Positions 30,183 through 38,577 of a stretch of 64,000 nucleotides of DNA are shown here, piece by piece; the stretch's first letter is position 1, and each line of letters opens with the position of its first letter. Made by a program: the position numbers and the translations under genes. The notes under the pieces were generated by a model. That model searched no databases and was not told the DNA's origin. It saw only the letters and a list, made by a program, of their open reading frames with translations. Origin of the DNA: Acaryochloris sp. CCMEE 5410. GTDB taxonomy: Bacteria > Cyanobacteriota > Cyanobacteriia > Thermosynechococcales > Thermosynechococcaceae. Location: NCBI RefSeq assembly GCF_000238775.2, contig NZ_AFEJ02000001.1:868001-932000 (forward strand), written 5' to 3'.

Positions 30183-30703
30183 TTAAAAATCTCCGCTATC
30201 ACCCCTATGACTGCCTTCGCTCAAATCACCTGCATCATCGAAGTTATTAGAACTGCTATGGCTCTCTAAACCTTGGTGAAACCTGCCGTAACTGTAGCGA
30301 CTTCTGCCTGTGAGACTCATCGCCACCCGTCTGATGATGCCAATGGCAAACCCCAAGAAAAAGACGGATGGAATCCAATCCCAAGGGTGTCTTGCGGACG
30401 ATTGGGGGGCGCGGCGTTCAGAAGGTGAGGATTGGGCAATGGCAGATTTACGATGAGAGATTTGCTTTGCCTTGGAAGGGATGTGAGTTGTGAAAACACT
30501 AGACGCCAAATATTCTGATGGTGCTGATGTCGAATTTAAGCTGATTGTCCTTGGCCAGGTTTTTGTCTGACTCCGCTGATGTGGTTTGGGGATTGCCTCA
30601 ATGGCTAAAGAGGGGTGGGGAAGACCGACGGGGAGCCGATGGCCATTGTAATGCCAGTGCCAACGCCGATTACCTGGCCAGTTCTAAAACCGATTGTTTT
30701 CAT
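30183..30703 (-). pseudogene. Frameshifted paralogue of the Ser/Asp-tailed membrane protein
   Basis: An ATG at 30703 opens a short frame (MKTIGFRTGQVIGVGTGITM) that resembles the signal region of the next gene upstream (MKSTIHTLVGTGIVTAITVT) but stops at 30605. The -1 frame is open from 30683 to 30183 and encodes the expected remainder: a basic Ser/Pro region, one membrane helix (WDWIPSVFFLGFAIGIIRRV) and a Ser/Asp/Gly tail ending GDSGDF. Together they form one gene broken by a single -1 shift, either a true mutation, a programmed shift or a sequence error. A shorter intact product could start at the TTG at 30509. Confidence 0.6.
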
Positions 30704-30840
30704 ATCGAATACTCGTGAAATAAAGTGAGGGCAAGGTTCCCTCAGTAGCGGCACAGCGGTGGGTGAACCCAGGGCTGGAGGAATGGGCTCAATTTCCCAA
30801 TTGTGCTCCCCTGTGGAGGAAAGCCAGCTTGGAAACAGGC

Positions 30841-31404
30841 TTACCAATCTCCGCCGTCGCCACCTCCATCACTGCTACCCCCGCCAAAATCGCTACTATC
30901 GCTATAGTTCCCATAATCGCTATGGGTGTTGGAATCGCTACTACTGTCATGGTTAAACAAATCAAACCAGCTACTATCGTTACTCCTTCGATTGTCACTG
31001 GATGTATGGGTTAGAAATCGCCAAACAATAAAGCCGCTAAAGCTCACAAAAATAATCATCCATACCCAATCAAAAGAACGGTTAGTTGATGAGCGGGGTT
31101 GGCGACGGGGCGAGTTTGATGCCACTGCCACTGATTGATCAAAGGGCAGGTAGGACAAGGGTGGTGTGGGTGTTCTGGGGATAACCGTGCGTTGGGCCAA
31201 CCCCTTAGCTGAGATTTTGGACGTTGGGGTAAGGGCTGAGTCATAAACCATTGCGCTATCCGCCATATGAACCGCTTCTGTGACTGGATGCAGTTGAAGT
31301 GGAGAGGGAACTCCCTGGTGGATGGTTGCTACAGCAGTTAGGGGGGTGACTGTAATGGCAGTGACGATTCCAGTACCAACAAGTGTATGGATTGTAGATT
31401 TCAT
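30841..31404 (-). CDS. Single-helix membrane protein with Ser/Asp/Gly-rich tail
   Basis: A 187-residue protein with an N-terminal signal-like helix (MKSTIHTLVGTGIVTAITVT), a variable Pro/Thr/Ser region, a basic stretch (RRQPRSSTNR), a membrane helix (FDWVWMIIFVSFSGFIVWRF) and a tail of Ser, Asp and Gly ending GGGDGGDW. The ATG at 31404 is used; the frame continues nine codons up. Tail composition and the last aromatic residue resemble the end of the TPM protein, and the downstream frameshifted gene is a paralogue. I do not recognise a named family. It is the first gene of the LemA/TPM cluster. Confidence 0.65.
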   Translation of the reverse strand: MKSTIHTLVGTGIVTAITVTPLTAVATIHQGVPSPLQLHPVTEAVHMADSAMVYDSALTPTSKISAKGLAQRTVIPRTPTPPLSYLPFDQSVAVASNSPRRQPRSSTNRSFDWVWMIIFVSFSGFIVWRFLTHTSSDNRRSNDSSWFDLFNHDSSSDSNTHSDYGNYSDSSDFGGGSSDGGGDGGDW

Positions 31405-31443
31405 AAAGAAATTCTCTGGTAACGGCAACAAGCAGAACTGTTG

Positions 31444-32229
31444 TTAAGACCGTTGTCGCTGAAAAGTAAGCAAATTATTTTGACTGGTTTGACCCCTATT
31501 CTGACGATAGGCTTGCTCGTATTGGGCCACCCTGTCTGTGGGGTGAAATATGGTTTCTACATGGTGGCGGCAGTCTTCCCGACTGAGTTGAAGGGCCGCT
31601 GGAATTTTCTTTACAAATTCATTAATCGTGGAGCAGATAAACCCAGATTTTCCATCCGCAATTACTTCGGGGACTAACCCACAGTTCATACCAATAACGG
31701 GGGTGCCGCAGGCCATCGATTCCAGCATCATTAGGCCAAAAGGCTCATCCCAAATAATGGGAAAAACAGTGACGGCTGCTTTGGCGAGGAGATCTGCTTT
31801 TTGGGCATGGTTGACTTCTCCCAGATACTGGATGCGTTGACCGTCAATGTGAGGTTTGATTTGATGTTCGAAAAAGTCTTGCTCGGAAGGGTCAATTTTG
31901 CCTGCCATTTTTAGAGGAAACCCGGCATGTTGGGCAATTGCGATCGCAAACTGTGGACCAGTCTCTGGAGCCATCCGTCCGACAAAGGCAATGTAAGGCG
32001 GAGTCTGGTATTCAGCTGCGAAGGGATATCGAGATAAGTCAATGGTGTTGTGAATCGTATCACTGTAATTGAGGTGGAGCATCGTTTGTTTCTGGGCCTC
32101 GCTAATGTTGATCACAGGAAGTTGAGGACAGGGTGCAAAAAGTGAGGGGTTACTGACCTGATGTCCTTGCCGGACTAGACCGTCTGTCAGCACGTGGATG
32201 ACACGTTCAAGACCGCCATGCCTGGTCAA
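31444..32229 (-). pseudogene. Truncated GT4-type glycosyltransferase remnant
   Basis: A 261-residue frame with clear glycosyltransferase family 4 signatures: GGLERVIHVLTDGLVRQGH near the start, then PYIAFVGRMAPETGPQ, AGKIDPSEQDFF, and the donor-binding block FPIIWDEPFGLMMLESMACG. Normal relatives are about 350-430 residues long. Here the segment between GHQVS and NISEAQKQ, which should span the rest of the N-terminal Rossmann domain, is almost wholly missing, and the start is a TTG just before GGLERV. It is probably a non-functional relic, but expression of a shortened protein cannot be excluded. Confidence 0.6.
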
Positions 32230-32342
32230 TATGGAGGGGTCTTGTTTTGAAGTGAGGGTGCATAAATCGCTCCTCTTGATGCGATAGAGAAGGGACTGAA
32301 AGGTGGGTGTATAACGTTATGGAACGCTGTTTCAATCCCGTT

Positions 32343-32608
32343 CTCACATAAGATATCTCTTTTATGTGAGATTTGTCAATGATTTTTCTCACATGAGGTT
32401 ACTCAAGTTGATCATGAATAGAGCCTTTATCTGTCCAAGTGTAGAGATAAATAGCTTGGTAAGCTTGAGTTTAGGAGCATAGACTTACTCCGTCTCCCTT
32501 AAAGACCTAAACATAAAGGAGATAAAGGGATGCTCACATAGTTGAGATCGACCTCATATAAAAGTTGTGAATTAGAGATAGAATGAGGAAGATCATTATT
32601 TATGTGAG
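32343..32608. promoter_or_regulatory. Cluster of CTCACAT/ATGTGAG motifs upstream of the STAND gene
   Basis: Five copies of a 7-bp motif lie in 266 bp of otherwise gene-free DNA: CTCACAT at 32343, 32388 and 32533, and its complement ATGTGAG at 32364 and 32602. The first pair forms a perfect 9-bp inverted repeat CTCACATAA (10-bp spacer) TTATGTGAG; the last copy, TTATGTGAG, ends 9 bp before the GTG start of the HTH/NB-ARC gene. The pattern looks like operator sites, possibly for that gene's own HTH (inference). The stretch 32230-32617 holds no gene I can support. Confidence 0.55.
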
Positions 32609-32617
32609 TTTATTGGA

Positions 32618-33898
32618 GTGATTCCTCCAGAGTTCTTGAGTGACTTAGCCACTCAACAGGGTGTATCCAAGTCTGAATTAGCAGCCCTTAAACTTGGACT
32701 AGCCGGGTATTCCACCGCTGATATTGGCGAACAGCTTGGAATTAGTGGGGATGCAGCCCGCAAACGCCTCAGTGAGGTCTATCAGAAATTTGGGATTGCT
32801 GGCCGAGGTCCCGTTAAACTCACAAAGCTGCAGCAACTTCTGGTGACGCGTTACCAAGAAGCCCTCGAAAAGGGAACGGCTGTAAAAGCTGCCGAGCCAG
32901 AGCAGGTGGATTGGGGCAATGCCCCCGATGTATCGGTGTTTTATGGTCGTACTGCAGAGTTAGAACAACTAGAGCGATGGATTATCCAAGATCAGTATCG
33001 CTTGCTGGCACTCTATGGGATTTCTGGGATTGGCAAAACAACCTTGTCCGTTAAATTAACGCAACGATTGCAGCCTCACTTTGAGAAAATTTTTTGGCGT
33101 TCCCTGTACTATGCCCCTTTACTACAAGATTTACTCACTGAACTAACGACGTTTCTCCACGGTTCACCATTAGACCCTGCTCTGGCGACGGTATCTGAGC
33201 AAATGGATTGGGTCCTAGATTATCTTCAGCACCATCGATGTCTCGTCGTCCTGAATGGTTTAGAATCCTTTAGCCGTAAGGGCGACTTGGCGGGGAGTTA
33301 CCAACCAAATTATGAAAACTACAGTCAATTGATTCATCTGGTGGGAACGGTGCCTCATCAAAGCTGCATTGTGACGACGAGTCAGGAGAAACTCAGTGAG
33401 GTCGCCTATCTCGAAGGCCAAACCTTGCCAGTGGGGTCCTTTAAGTTGCGCGGGTTGGAATTGGAGCAAGCGAAAGCGATTCTTCAGAACAAGGGACTGA
33501 CGGGAGAAGATAAATGGCAATATCTAGTGAATGGGTATCGGGGTAATCCGATGATGCTTAAGCTGGTCGCTGAAACCATCAAGGAAGTTTTTGGTGGCAA
33601 TGTCAGTGACTTCTTAGAGACCAGCTTATTCACCAGAGATATTCACAATTTTATCGAGCGAATTTTTGACCGGGTTTCAGATTTAGAACGACGAATTTTG
33701 TATATCCTCGCGGAGCAAAGTGATGGGTTAGGTTTTAAGCAACTGCAAGCCCAATTCTCCAGTATCAATGCCCAAGACCTTATGAGTGCCCTCTCGTCCC
33801 TTCGCCAGCGGTCCCTGATTGAACATGTGGATCAGGGGTTTATTCTGCCGCCGGTGATCAAAGAGGTCACCCAACAAATTATGGTGTCTGAAGCCTAA
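32618..33898 (+). CDS. STAND ATPase with N-terminal HTH (vMAP/LuxR-like) and NB-ARC domain
   Basis: A 426-residue protein starting at a GTG. Residues ~15-75 form a helix-turn-helix (LKLGLAGYSTADIGEQLGIS, DAARKRLSEVYQKFGI). An NB-ARC-type ATPase follows: P-loop GISGIGKTT (Lys140), and a Walker B position reading LVVLNGLE, where Asn213 replaces the usual Asp. A winged-helix region (about 345-420) closes the protein. Many cyanobacterial relatives continue into WD40 or TPR sensor repeats; this one stops after the winged helix. Only 7 bp separate it from a zinc-ribbon kinase gene, so the two probably work together in signalling or defence (inference). Confidence 0.8.
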   Translation: MIPPEFLSDLATQQGVSKSELAALKLGLAGYSTADIGEQLGISGDAARKRLSEVYQKFGIAGRGPVKLTKLQQLLVTRYQEALEKGTAVKAAEPEQVDWGNAPDVSVFYGRTAELEQLERWIIQDQYRLLALYGISGIGKTTLSVKLTQRLQPHFEKIFWRSLYYAPLLQDLLTELTTFLHGSPLDPALATVSEQMDWVLDYLQHHRCLVVLNGLESFSRKGDLAGSYQPNYENYSQLIHLVGTVPHQSCIVTTSQEKLSEVAYLEGQTLPVGSFKLRGLELEQAKAILQNKGLTGEDKWQYLVNGYRGNPMMLKLVAETIKEVFGGNVSDFLETSLFTRDIHNFIERIFDRVSDLERRILYILAEQSDGLGFKQLQAQFSSINAQDLMSALSSLRQRSLIEHVDQGFILPPVIKEVTQQIMVSEA

Positions 33899-33905
33899 TC
33901 AATCG

Positions 33906-35051
33906 ATGGTGTATTGTCCCAATCCTAAGTGTAAACAGCGACAAAATCCTGCAAAAGCAGAGGTTTGTCAAAGTTGCGAAACACCATTAATTCTTAACCA
34001 GAACTATCGTCTGATTCGGCCCTTAGTGAACCTTGAGCGATCGGGCAATACTGAAGTGTTTGAAATTGAAGATCTGCGCTGTACTCATCAATCAGAGCCA
34101 ACGCCGAAAGTGCTGAAGCTCCTCAAGTACAATGGCGGCGATTTAGAACGGTTGTTTATACAAGAGGCAATCTATTTACAAAGCCTGGATCATCCTGCTA
34201 TTCCAAAAATTGATCCTCAAGATCGTGCGGACAATGGCTATTTTTCAGTTGTGGAGCCAGCCACGCGTCGAGAAATCCATTATTTCGTGATGGAAAAGGT
34301 TGAAGGGAAAAATCTACGGGACTGGCTACAGGAGCAACCGCCAATTGATAGTGCCACTCTTTTGAAGTGGCTTCGGGAATTGCTGACTATTTTGGACTAT
34401 CTGCATACTCAAAATATTTGGCATCGAGATATTAAACCCTCCAATATCATGTTGCGACCGGACGGACAGCTGGTTTTGATTGACTTTGGCGCGGTTAAAC
34501 AAGTTCGACCTCACCCGGAAGAAGCTGGTGACATTCCCCCTCGACCCGAAATAACGGTTACCGATACCTGTGTGTTTGCGGCGGGATATACACCTCCAGA
34601 ACAGATGGATGGGAGAACGGTACAGCAGTCCGATTTTTTCGCTTTGGGGCGTAGTTGGGTGCATTTGATCACCCAAATTCCACCCTACAATCTGCGGGTT
34701 GATGATGGTGGACAATTAGTTTGGCGAGAGAAGGCCCCTGATGTTTCGGTGGTGCTTGCCGATTGGATTGATCAATTAATGTCTCCGTTGGTTCGAGACC
34801 GTCCTCAATCCGCGGCTGAGGTCTTGAAAAATATTCAACCAGAAAACCTTATTTCTCCTCCCCAGACCCAAAATTTATCTGAAGGAGAGACTTCGCCGGG
34901 GTCTTTCCCTTGGGGATCGTTGCTGAACCTGATTCTGTTCTCCATCCTGCTCATTAGTGGCCTGTTGTGGTGGCAAGCTCATGAAAATAGCCAACCGGCT
35001 GAGGGGACAAATCAGCAAGTGCAGCGCCATCTTCCATCCTTGGGATTATGA
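33906..35051 (+). CDS. Zinc-ribbon serine/threonine protein kinase, membrane anchored
   Basis: A 381-residue protein with an N-terminal Cys4 zinc ribbon (Cys4, Cys9, Cys21, Cys24), a kinase domain (about 33-310) and one membrane helix (about 339-357) with a short outer tail. Catalytic residues are intact: KVLKLLKYN (beta-3 Lys), alpha-C Glu in FIQEAIYL, HRDIKPSN (173-180) and IDFG (Asp193), in contrast to the degenerate kinase at 3981-5546. It probably phosphorylates a protein in the same pathway as the STAND ATPase encoded 7 bp upstream. Its last 6 bases overlap the end of the convergent binding-protein gene. Confidence 0.9.
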   Translation: MVYCPNPKCKQRQNPAKAEVCQSCETPLILNQNYRLIRPLVNLERSGNTEVFEIEDLRCTHQSEPTPKVLKLLKYNGGDLERLFIQEAIYLQSLDHPAIPKIDPQDRADNGYFSVVEPATRREIHYFVMEKVEGKNLRDWLQEQPPIDSATLLKWLRELLTILDYLHTQNIWHRDIKPSNIMLRPDGQLVLIDFGAVKQVRPHPEEAGDIPPRPEITVTDTCVFAAGYTPPEQMDGRTVQQSDFFALGRSWVHLITQIPPYNLRVDDGGQLVWREKAPDVSVVLADWIDQLMSPLVRDRPQSAAEVLKNIQPENLISPPQTQNLSEGETSPGSFPWGSLLNLILFSILLISGLLWWQAHENSQPAEGTNQQVQRHLPSLGL

Positions 35052-36278
35052 AGGGGGATTCAATAGTTGGTCGGTTTCTGCAGTGGCTTTTTTCATGATT
35101 TCCTCGACGGCCTGATCAGAGGTGTCGGGATTAAGAGCTTGGCTGAGAGCAGCTTGCAAGATGTCTGAGGCTTGATCATATTCTGGAATGCGAGGTCGAT
35201 AAATGACCTTGGTGATCGCTTGCTGGATCTCAGGTGATTCTTGTTTTAATACCTCTTTATGACTGGGGATAAATTGAGTGGCTTGGGTAAATTGGCGCTG
35301 GGCTTTCTCACTAGTGAAAAACCGAATGGCTCGCCAAGCTTGATCAGAATGCTGTGTTTTTTTGGCAATGCCTAGGCCCCAACTGCCATTGCAAGGACCG
35401 CCTGAATGGCCCTGGGTCTGTAGTTGCATCGGCACTGATTTAACCAACTTGTCTTCAGCCAGTAAGAGCTGCGCTCTGGGCCAGTGCCGCAAAAACATGC
35501 TTTTGCCCCTCTTAAATTGAGCGAGGGATTCTGCTTCGCTATAGGTCAGGACACTGGTGGGGGACACCTTACTGGTTAAGGTGTTGCGTAGAAACTGTAC
35601 GGCCTGAATAGCCTCGGGTTGATCGAGTCCGACCTGGCGGGTTTGATCATCAACCCAGTAGCCTCCATGTCCTGCCAGTATTTCGACAAAGGTGGCAATT
35701 TTCCCTTCGTACTGATCGCCTTGCCAGAGAAAGCCCCATTCCACTAGCTGCTTTTGTTTGAGGGTTTGGGAGATTTTAATTAAGTCTGTGAAGGTCTGGG
35801 GCGGTTGCGGGTAGCCAGCCTGTGCAAGTAAATCAGAGCGGTAGTAGAGCATGCCCATATCGGACCGTAGGGGAATGCGATAGGACTTGCCGAAGTATTC
35901 TCCATCTTTGACGGCTTGGGATGTGAATTGCGATCGCATCTCCGCATCAAACCGCCCGGAAAGATCCTGCAGACAGCCTCGAACCGCGAATTCAGGTACC
36001 CAAATCACATCGATATATACCAAGTCAGGAGACCCTTGGGGTAAGCAGGAGCCTTCCTTAAGCTGCTTGGATAAAAAGCCGCCTAAATTTTTTGTGGTGA
36101 TCAGGCTAATTTTGGTTTTGGGATGTTTGGCTTCAAATTTTTGGATTAAGGGTTTCCACGCTTGCGCTTCATCCTCTGGCACCAGCAAGGTCAGGACCAC
36201 TGGGGGCCAGGTGAAATAGAGCAGCCCGAGTGCCAGCACTTGTACTGCTGCAATTCCCAACCAAAAACGCTTTGCCAT
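35046..36278 (-). CDS. ABC transporter extracellular solute-binding protein, family 1 (sugar type)
   Basis: A 410-residue protein with an N-terminal signal anchor (residues 5-24) and the family 1 solute-binding fold: VPEDEAQAWKPLIQKFEAKH, SPDLVYIDVIWVPEFA, GKSYRIPLRSDMGMLYYRSD, GSWGLGIAKK and the C-terminal helical part. Relatives bind oligosaccharides or glycerol-type solutes in the periplasm. No permease or ATPase gene is adjacent, so partners must lie elsewhere. The ligand is undetermined. It overlaps the kinase gene tail to tail by 6 bp. Confidence 0.88.
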   Translation of the reverse strand: MAKRFWLGIAAVQVLALGLLYFTWPPVVLTLLVPEDEAQAWKPLIQKFEAKHPKTKISLITTKNLGGFLSKQLKEGSCLPQGSPDLVYIDVIWVPEFAVRGCLQDLSGRFDAEMRSQFTSQAVKDGEYFGKSYRIPLRSDMGMLYYRSDLLAQAGYPQPPQTFTDLIKISQTLKQKQLVEWGFLWQGDQYEGKIATFVEILAGHGGYWVDDQTRQVGLDQPEAIQAVQFLRNTLTSKVSPTSVLTYSEAESLAQFKRGKSMFLRHWPRAQLLLAEDKLVKSVPMQLQTQGHSGGPCNGSWGLGIAKKTQHSDQAWRAIRFFTSEKAQRQFTQATQFIPSHKEVLKQESPEIQQAITKVIYRPRIPEYDQASDILQAALSQALNPDTSDQAVEEIMKKATAETDQLLNPPS

Positions 36279-36474
36279 TTACCGTACTGCTCAGTGATGG
36301 AAACCAGGTGAAAAGATAGGATTTCTGCCTATAGTCAGGATCTCATGATTTAGACTCCCCCCTAGCCTGGTTGACGCTGTGGACTTAGGACAAGGTTAAC
36401 CGAGGAATTATCTACTGTTTACCTTCTAAATTTAGGCTTTGGAAACGAATGCCAAAATAGGAGTGTAACCATCA

Positions 36475-37641
36475 ATGAGTACCCTGGCAGACCAAAGACC
36501 AGAGGTTGATCAACCGAGCCAAAAGGGAAATCCAATTTGGCAATGGATAGGGGTTGTCTTACTGGTTTATTTATTAATTGCCGCTGTCGGCATGATCGGA
36601 TCTGGCTTTAAGTCAGCCACGGGGGACCAAGCGAAAGAACTGTTTGCCTTTGCCACTAACCCTTTTATGGGGTTGATTGTGGGAACAGTGGCTACGGCTT
36701 TAATCCAGTCTTCGAGTACCGTAACTTCTATTATTGTCGGCTTAGTGGCTGGGGGCTTACCCGTGGCCACGGCAGTACCGATGGTCATGGGGGCGAATAT
36801 TGGCACCACAATTACCAATACCCTGGTGAGTTTGGGCCATGTGGGCAACAAAGATGAATTTAAGCGAGCCTTTGCAGCGGCCACGGTTCATGACTTTTTC
36901 AATCTTCTGAGTGTCGTTATTTTTCTGCCTCTAGAAATCTTTTTCCATCCCTTAGAAAGAATGGGGCTATTCTTTGCCAACCTAATGGTGGGGAGCAATT
37001 CGGTCAGTATGAAGGATATGAATGTGGTGAAAGCAGCCACAAAGCCGATTGTAGAAGTTGCTAAAGGTGGAACGAAAATCCTACCTGCTCCTTTTGACGG
37101 CGTTGCCCTAATTATTGTGGGGATTGTACTGATTTTCTTGACCATTGGTTTCGTGGGCAAGCTGCTCAAAGTGCTGATGGTGGGGCGGGCCAAAGACATC
37201 TTGCATGTGGCCATTGGCCGAGGACCAATTGCTGGGATTGCGGCGGGTACACTGATTACGATTTTGGTGCAGTCTTCTTCCACGACAACGAGCTTAATGG
37301 TTCCTCTAGCCGGATCCGGAGTGTTTGGGCTTTCGCAGATATATCCCTTCACCTTGGGAGCGAATATCGGCACCTGCATTACCGCCCTATTGGCAGCCAC
37401 GTCTGTATCAGGAGCTGAAGCAGTACCAGCTTTGGAAATTGCCATGGTGCATATGCTCTACAACTTTTTAGGCGTGGTTGTCATCTATGGCATTCCCTTC
37501 CTCTGCCGCTTACCCATTCAAGGAGCCGAAACCCTTGCAGTTGTGGCCAGTGACAAAAAGTCCATTGCGTTTGCCTATATCGTCGGCGTGTTTTTTGTCG
37601 TCCCGGCGGTTTGTTTAGGCGTCACCTCAGTGGTTGGCTAG
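36475..37641 (+). CDS. Na+/phosphate cotransporter family protein (NptA type)
   Basis: A 388-residue inner-membrane transporter of the Na/Pi-II family. Two inverted repeats each carry the hallmark QSSST motif: ALIQSSSTVTS (Gln78) and ILVQSSSTTTS (Gln266), each followed by a GANIGT motif that forms the substrate site. About eight to ten helices are seen. The protein ends soon after the last helix, so the C-terminal PhoU-like domain of many bacterial members is absent. A small coiled-coil gene follows after 36 bp. Sodium-coupled phosphate uptake or efflux is the expected role. Confidence 0.9.
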   Translation: MSTLADQRPEVDQPSQKGNPIWQWIGVVLLVYLLIAAVGMIGSGFKSATGDQAKELFAFATNPFMGLIVGTVATALIQSSSTVTSIIVGLVAGGLPVATAVPMVMGANIGTTITNTLVSLGHVGNKDEFKRAFAAATVHDFFNLLSVVIFLPLEIFFHPLERMGLFFANLMVGSNSVSMKDMNVVKAATKPIVEVAKGGTKILPAPFDGVALIIVGIVLIFLTIGFVGKLLKVLMVGRAKDILHVAIGRGPIAGIAAGTLITILVQSSSTTTSLMVPLAGSGVFGLSQIYPFTLGANIGTCITALLAATSVSGAEAVPALEIAMVHMLYNFLGVVVIYGIPFLCRLPIQGAETLAVVASDKKSIAFAYIVGVFFVVPAVCLGVTSVVG

Positions 37642-37677
37642 GACCACCCACAGCCTGTTGTTAGGAGAAGTAAAAAA

Positions 37678-37950
37678 ATGAGTGACAAATTGGCCTATAT
37701 CCAACGAATTGAGACCCAAATCAGTGATGTCAAAGCGACTTTAGCGCAGTTGAAATCGGATCGCGATCGCATCTTAGAACAGGCCCAACATGAAGAGATT
37801 GAACAGTTAGAGCAACACCTCGCCGATGCCCAGCTAAAGCTCACTGATATTGCCAATGCGGCAGATGAAGCTTGGCAAGAAATTACCCAGGCCATCGATG
37901 AAGCGATTAAGGGCTTGCAAACCAGAGTGCAAAATCTGCTGAATCGCTAG
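37678..37950 (+). CDS. Small coiled-coil protein, function unknown
   Basis: A 90-residue, strongly helical, acidic protein with heptad-like spacing throughout (IETQISDVKATLAQLKSD, LEQHLADAQLKLTDIANA). No signal or membrane helix. AGGAGA lies 9 nt before the ATG. It is co-directional with the Na/Pi transporter and 36 bp after it, so it is probably a partner; a stand-in for the missing PhoU-like domain is an attractive but unproven idea. Its end overlaps the convergent gene by 4 bp. Confidence 0.75.
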   Translation: MSDKLAYIQRIETQISDVKATLAQLKSDRDRILEQAQHEEIEQLEQHLADAQLKLTDIANAADEAWQEITQAIDEAIKGLQTRVQNLLNR

Positions 37951-38285
37951 CGTAAGTTCCAGGCCCAGTAAACACTGGTCACCTTTAATCCGCGAGCAGT
38001 TTCTAGGGCTATGACCCGCAAACCTCTAAGCTTGTCGACAAACCTTTGGTAGGGGGTGTTTCTCAGGGTTTTATCTAAGATCGTGTAGGTTTTTGCGTGG
38101 CTGTGATATTCCTGCTTACCGTATAGGAGCGCTAGTTCGATCATATCGGTGGAAATGGCCCGCTGCTGCATGCGCCGCTTTGTATGGCTAGGGTCGCTAA
38201 CGGAACCGGATAGGAAAAACTCAGGCAATGTTTCGAGGCGAGAATCGTCTGTTAACAGTTGATGCAGTTCATGGGCGAGCTTCAT
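37947..38285 (-). CDS. DUF4258-like small protein
   Basis: A 112-residue protein. The core SHTKRRMQQRAISTDMIELA, GKQEYHSHAKTYTIL and LKVTSVYWAW resemble the DUF4258 fold, which is related to BrnT/RelE-type small toxins (family memory, not verified). No antitoxin-like gene lies beside it, so a free toxin role is doubtful. It converges with the coiled-coil gene and overlaps it by 4 bp. Confidence 0.65.
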   Translation of the reverse strand: MKLAHELHQLLTDDSRLETLPEFFLSGSVSDPSHTKRRMQQRAISTDMIELALLYGKQEYHSHAKTYTILDKTLRNTPYQRFVDKLRGLRVIALETARGLKVTSVYWAWNLR

Positions 38286-38577
38286 AACCTTGACCTAAGT
38301 GCAGCTAAATGTAGCTTAAATCTAGGCCCATGAGAGAAAAACGATTAAATTACGGAACTATTGGGACTGCCGTTCTATCCACTTACGCAATAGTACTGAT
38401 TTAAGAAGGTACACAAAATACTGGGGGAACAGCGAAGTAACTGAGCCTGGATTCATTCCTATGGTGCCATGGCTAACCTTTGCTAGGTCAAAGTTGTTCA
38501 TAGAACTCTATGATTTTAAATGGGTTGTCGCCTCGGTTTATAAGCAAGTTCGGCAACGCACCGGATAGGGAATAATA

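Noticed and set aside
30605-30847. 80-codon minus-strand frame that could be a separate gene
   Set aside because: Only its last 32 codons look like a signal peptide; it is better read as the N-terminus of the frameshifted paralogue ending at 30183.
32207-32392. 61-codon minus-strand frame ahead of the glycosyltransferase remnant
   Set aside because: No protein-like features; it overlaps the proposed regulatory motif cluster.
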